Below, one piece after another: positions 21,945 to 23,506 of a stretch of 23,506 bases of DNA; the stretch's first letter is position 1; each line of letters starts with the position of its first letter. The DNA lies in IMG/VR virus record IMGVR_UViG_3300042294_003688, positions 1 through 23,506 of that record; one strand, written 5' to 3'. The notes beneath the pieces were generated by a model that saw nothing but the letters and a program-made list of their open reading frames with translations, was not told the DNA's origin and searched no databases. Made by a program: the position numbers and the translations under genes. This DNA comes from a virus.

Positions 21945-23506
21945 TTATAGTCCATATTTGGATTTATCTGCATTGAAGTTTTGTAAAACTTGTGATGAAG
22001 TTAATGATGCGTCGTATAAACGTGTTATACCAATTTTTCCATCAAACCATTGAGGGTACTCTCCTCCATTGTAACTACCTATATAAAGTGGATTAACTGA
22101 GTTTAATACACTAGCCAAACTATGTGCCGCACTTCCTATACTTACTCCATTTACAAATGTTTGAAGCGTATTAGACGCAACATTAGTAAACACATAAACT
22201 AATTGGTACCACGTACCAATTGTTCCTGTATAATTAGTACTGTTAACAACACCAATACCATTACCTATTTGAGTGTAATATGTAGTGTTGGTTGTTCTAA
22301 TACTATAACTTACGTTTGCTGAAAGCCCTCCATTATTGAACTTCCCTAATACAACATCATTACCCAAAACCGATTGGTTAACCCATACTTCCATAGTCCA
22401 ATCCCCACTTCCTGGTTCTAATAACACATTATCCGCAACACTAACTTGTGATGAGGTTCCATTATATGTGAAGTATGGTGATGTATATGTGATATTGGAC
22501 ATTGTTCCATTTAATCCATTACCAGATAAATCATTAATTGTTGTACCAGTACCAGGGTAACTTGATGGATTACTTGGGTCGTAATATAACCTAAGGTTAC
22601 TTGTTACAGGCACAGCAGGTGTTGAAGTTGGTGTCGGAGTAGTGGTTGTTGTATTTGTTGGTGTAGGTGATGGAATATTATCAATTTGAATATTATCATC
22701 ATTTTCCGCAGTTGCAACTGAATTATCTTCAAACAGTAAGAAATCTAAATCAGGTAAAGTTGGGGTCGGAGTGTTAGTTGTTGTTGGTGTCGGAGTAGTG
22801 GTTGTTGTACTAGTATTGGTTGGAGTACTCGTTGTTGTAGGTGTTGGCGTTGGTTCCACAAATCTTGGTGCCAAATAATTGTATTGTTGTGTTATTTCAG
22901 CAAGGCTTAATTGTCTGTTATAGAAATACATGTTGGCAACATGTCCAAAAGGTTGACCCGCCGTATCATTATTACCCCATCCCCAATGTCTAGTTCCGCC
23001 TGCACCCTCATTGATTGTACTTCCCACCTGTGAACCATTTATGTAGAATGTTTGAGATGTATTTGTTCCAACAACGGCAAACTGAACCCAAACATCAGCT
23101 GAAGATGCAACATCATACCCTGAAGGTACGAATCCTGTTGCCCAATATCCTAATGCGTTTGATGCGTTAGGTATAGTAATCGGTGTGATTTTAGGAGGTC
23201 CACTCGTGTAGAGTAATGTTCTAAACCCAGCAGTACTAGATATTAATCTTGCCCAAGTAATATATGTGTATCCTGAATTTGGTAACGTAGGTCCTGTTAA
23301 GTTGTAATTAACTCTATTATTTCCTGTCGTACAATCAAAACATTTTATACCATTAAGAACTGTGTAAGTTGCGCCGATTAATGTATGGTTATATCCACCT
23401 GTAATATCAAAAACAGTTGTTCCTCCTGAATAACTTGAACTCTCATACGCATCAAGTTGAATAACCAGTCCCGAAGACACAATACTTGGCGTTGTAGATG
23501 GTGTTG
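21945..23506 (-). CDS. Large modular fibre/adhesin with two LamG-like lectin domains, 5' end outside window
   Basis: The frame is open to the window edge. Upstream of the GTG at 23480 it continues in frame as a Thr/Pro/Ser stretch (TPSTTPSI), the same type of linker, so the true start lies beyond 23506 and GTG is not a start. Visible modules (numbered from the GTG): concanavalin/laminin-G-like domain 1 (3-207, GLVIQLDAYES ... VANMYFYNRQLSLAEITQQYNY), Thr/Pro linker (210-242), an acidic 26-residue patch (DLDFLLFEDNSVATAENDD and following), a second linker (270-290), and LamG-like domain 2 (292-511, LRLYYDPSNPSSYPG ... WTMEVWVNQ ... KIGITRLYDASLTSSQV). LamG sandwiches bind glycans, so this is a likely receptor-binding or host-glycan adhesin. 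It heads the visible part of the fibre cluster. Confidence 0.8.
   Translation of the reverse strand, partial: TPSTTPSIVSSGLVIQLDAYESSSYSGGTTVFDITGGYNHTLIGATYTVLNGIKCFDCTTGNNRVNYNLTGPTLPNSGYTYITWARLISSTAGFRTLLYTSGPPKITPITIPNASNALGYWATGFVPSGYDVASSADVWVQFAVVGTNTSQTFYINGSQVGSTINEGAGGTRHWGWGNNDTAGQPFGHVANMYFYNRQLSLAEITQQYNYLAPRFVEPTPTPTTTSTPTNTSTTTTTPTPTTTNTPTPTLPDLDFLLFEDNSVATAENDDNIQIDNIPSPTPTNTTTTTPTPTSTPAVPVTSNLRLYYDPSNPSSYPGTGTTINDLSGNGLNGTMSNITYTSPYFTYNGTSSQVSVADNVLLEPGSGDWTMEVWVNQSVLGNDVVLGKFNNGGLSANVSYSIRTTNTTYYTQIGNGIGVVNSTNYTGTIGTWYQLVYVFTNVASNTLQTFVNGVSIGSAAHSLASVLNSVNPLYIGSYNGGEYPQWFDGKIGITRLYDASLTSSQVLQNFNADKSKYGL

Noticed and set aside
1-23506. tRNA genes, integrase, insertion sequences, attachment sites
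   Set aside because: No cloverleaf-like sequence with a CCA-end context, no recombinase or transposase motifs and no long terminal repeats were seen when reading both strands; a tRNA-scanning program would be needed to exclude tRNAs fully.

Overview
The window is a piece of an AT-rich, densely packed genome of a contractile-tailed phage (T4-like myovirus layout). Markers are a tail sheath protein, homologues of T4 neck proteins gp13 and probably gp14, a gp15-like tail completion protein, a T4/family B DNA polymerase with proofreading domain, and a SNF2-type helicase. The likely host is a member of the Bacteroidota. The reasons are that gene starts lack Shine-Dalgarno sequences and are preceded by A/T-rich leaders, and that one small transcription unit has a good TAnnTTTG-type -7 box. 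The host is an inference; nothing here names it. No tRNA, integrase, insertion sequence or CRISPR array was seen.

Layout. (1) 1-5340, minus strand: tail sheath (3' end outside the window), then gp15-like tail completion protein, a conserved phage protein of unknown function, a gp14-like neck candidate and a small unknown. A 53-residue ribbon-helix-helix gene lies on the plus strand between the sheath and gp15-like genes. (2) 5396-10207, plus strand: SNF2 helicase, a 512-residue protein joining a complete Mn-type superoxide dismutase to a PD-(D/E)XK-like nuclease domain, gp13-like neck protein, and a small beta-rich protein. (3) 10184-12979, minus strand: DNA polymerase, overlapping the plus cluster tail to tail. 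(4) 12980-13295: no large gene, but a complete miniature unit of host-like promoter, 37-codon reading frame and hairpin terminator. (5) 13296-18733, minus strand: an overlapping operon of four glycosyltransferase genes (GT60-like, GT25-like, HtrL-like, HtrL-plus-GT2 fusion) followed by two virion-type small proteins. (6) 18754-23506, minus strand: five tail or fibre proteins, four of them built from adhesive modules joined by long Thr/Pro-rich mucin-like linkers; the first is cut by the window end.

How it may work together. Regions 5 and 6 read as a coherent module: surface-exposed adhesins with dense Thr/Pro linkers, next to glycosyltransferases including a relative of enzymes that put GlcNAc on proteins. 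Decoration of the phage's own tail fibres is a plausible hypothesis. The superoxide dismutase-nuclease fusion, placed between a helicase and a neck gene, is the most unusual single protein. A short motif, TATTTAT, recurs in the sense direction just before or a little upstream of at least seven gene starts on both strands and looks like a phage-specific expression signal.
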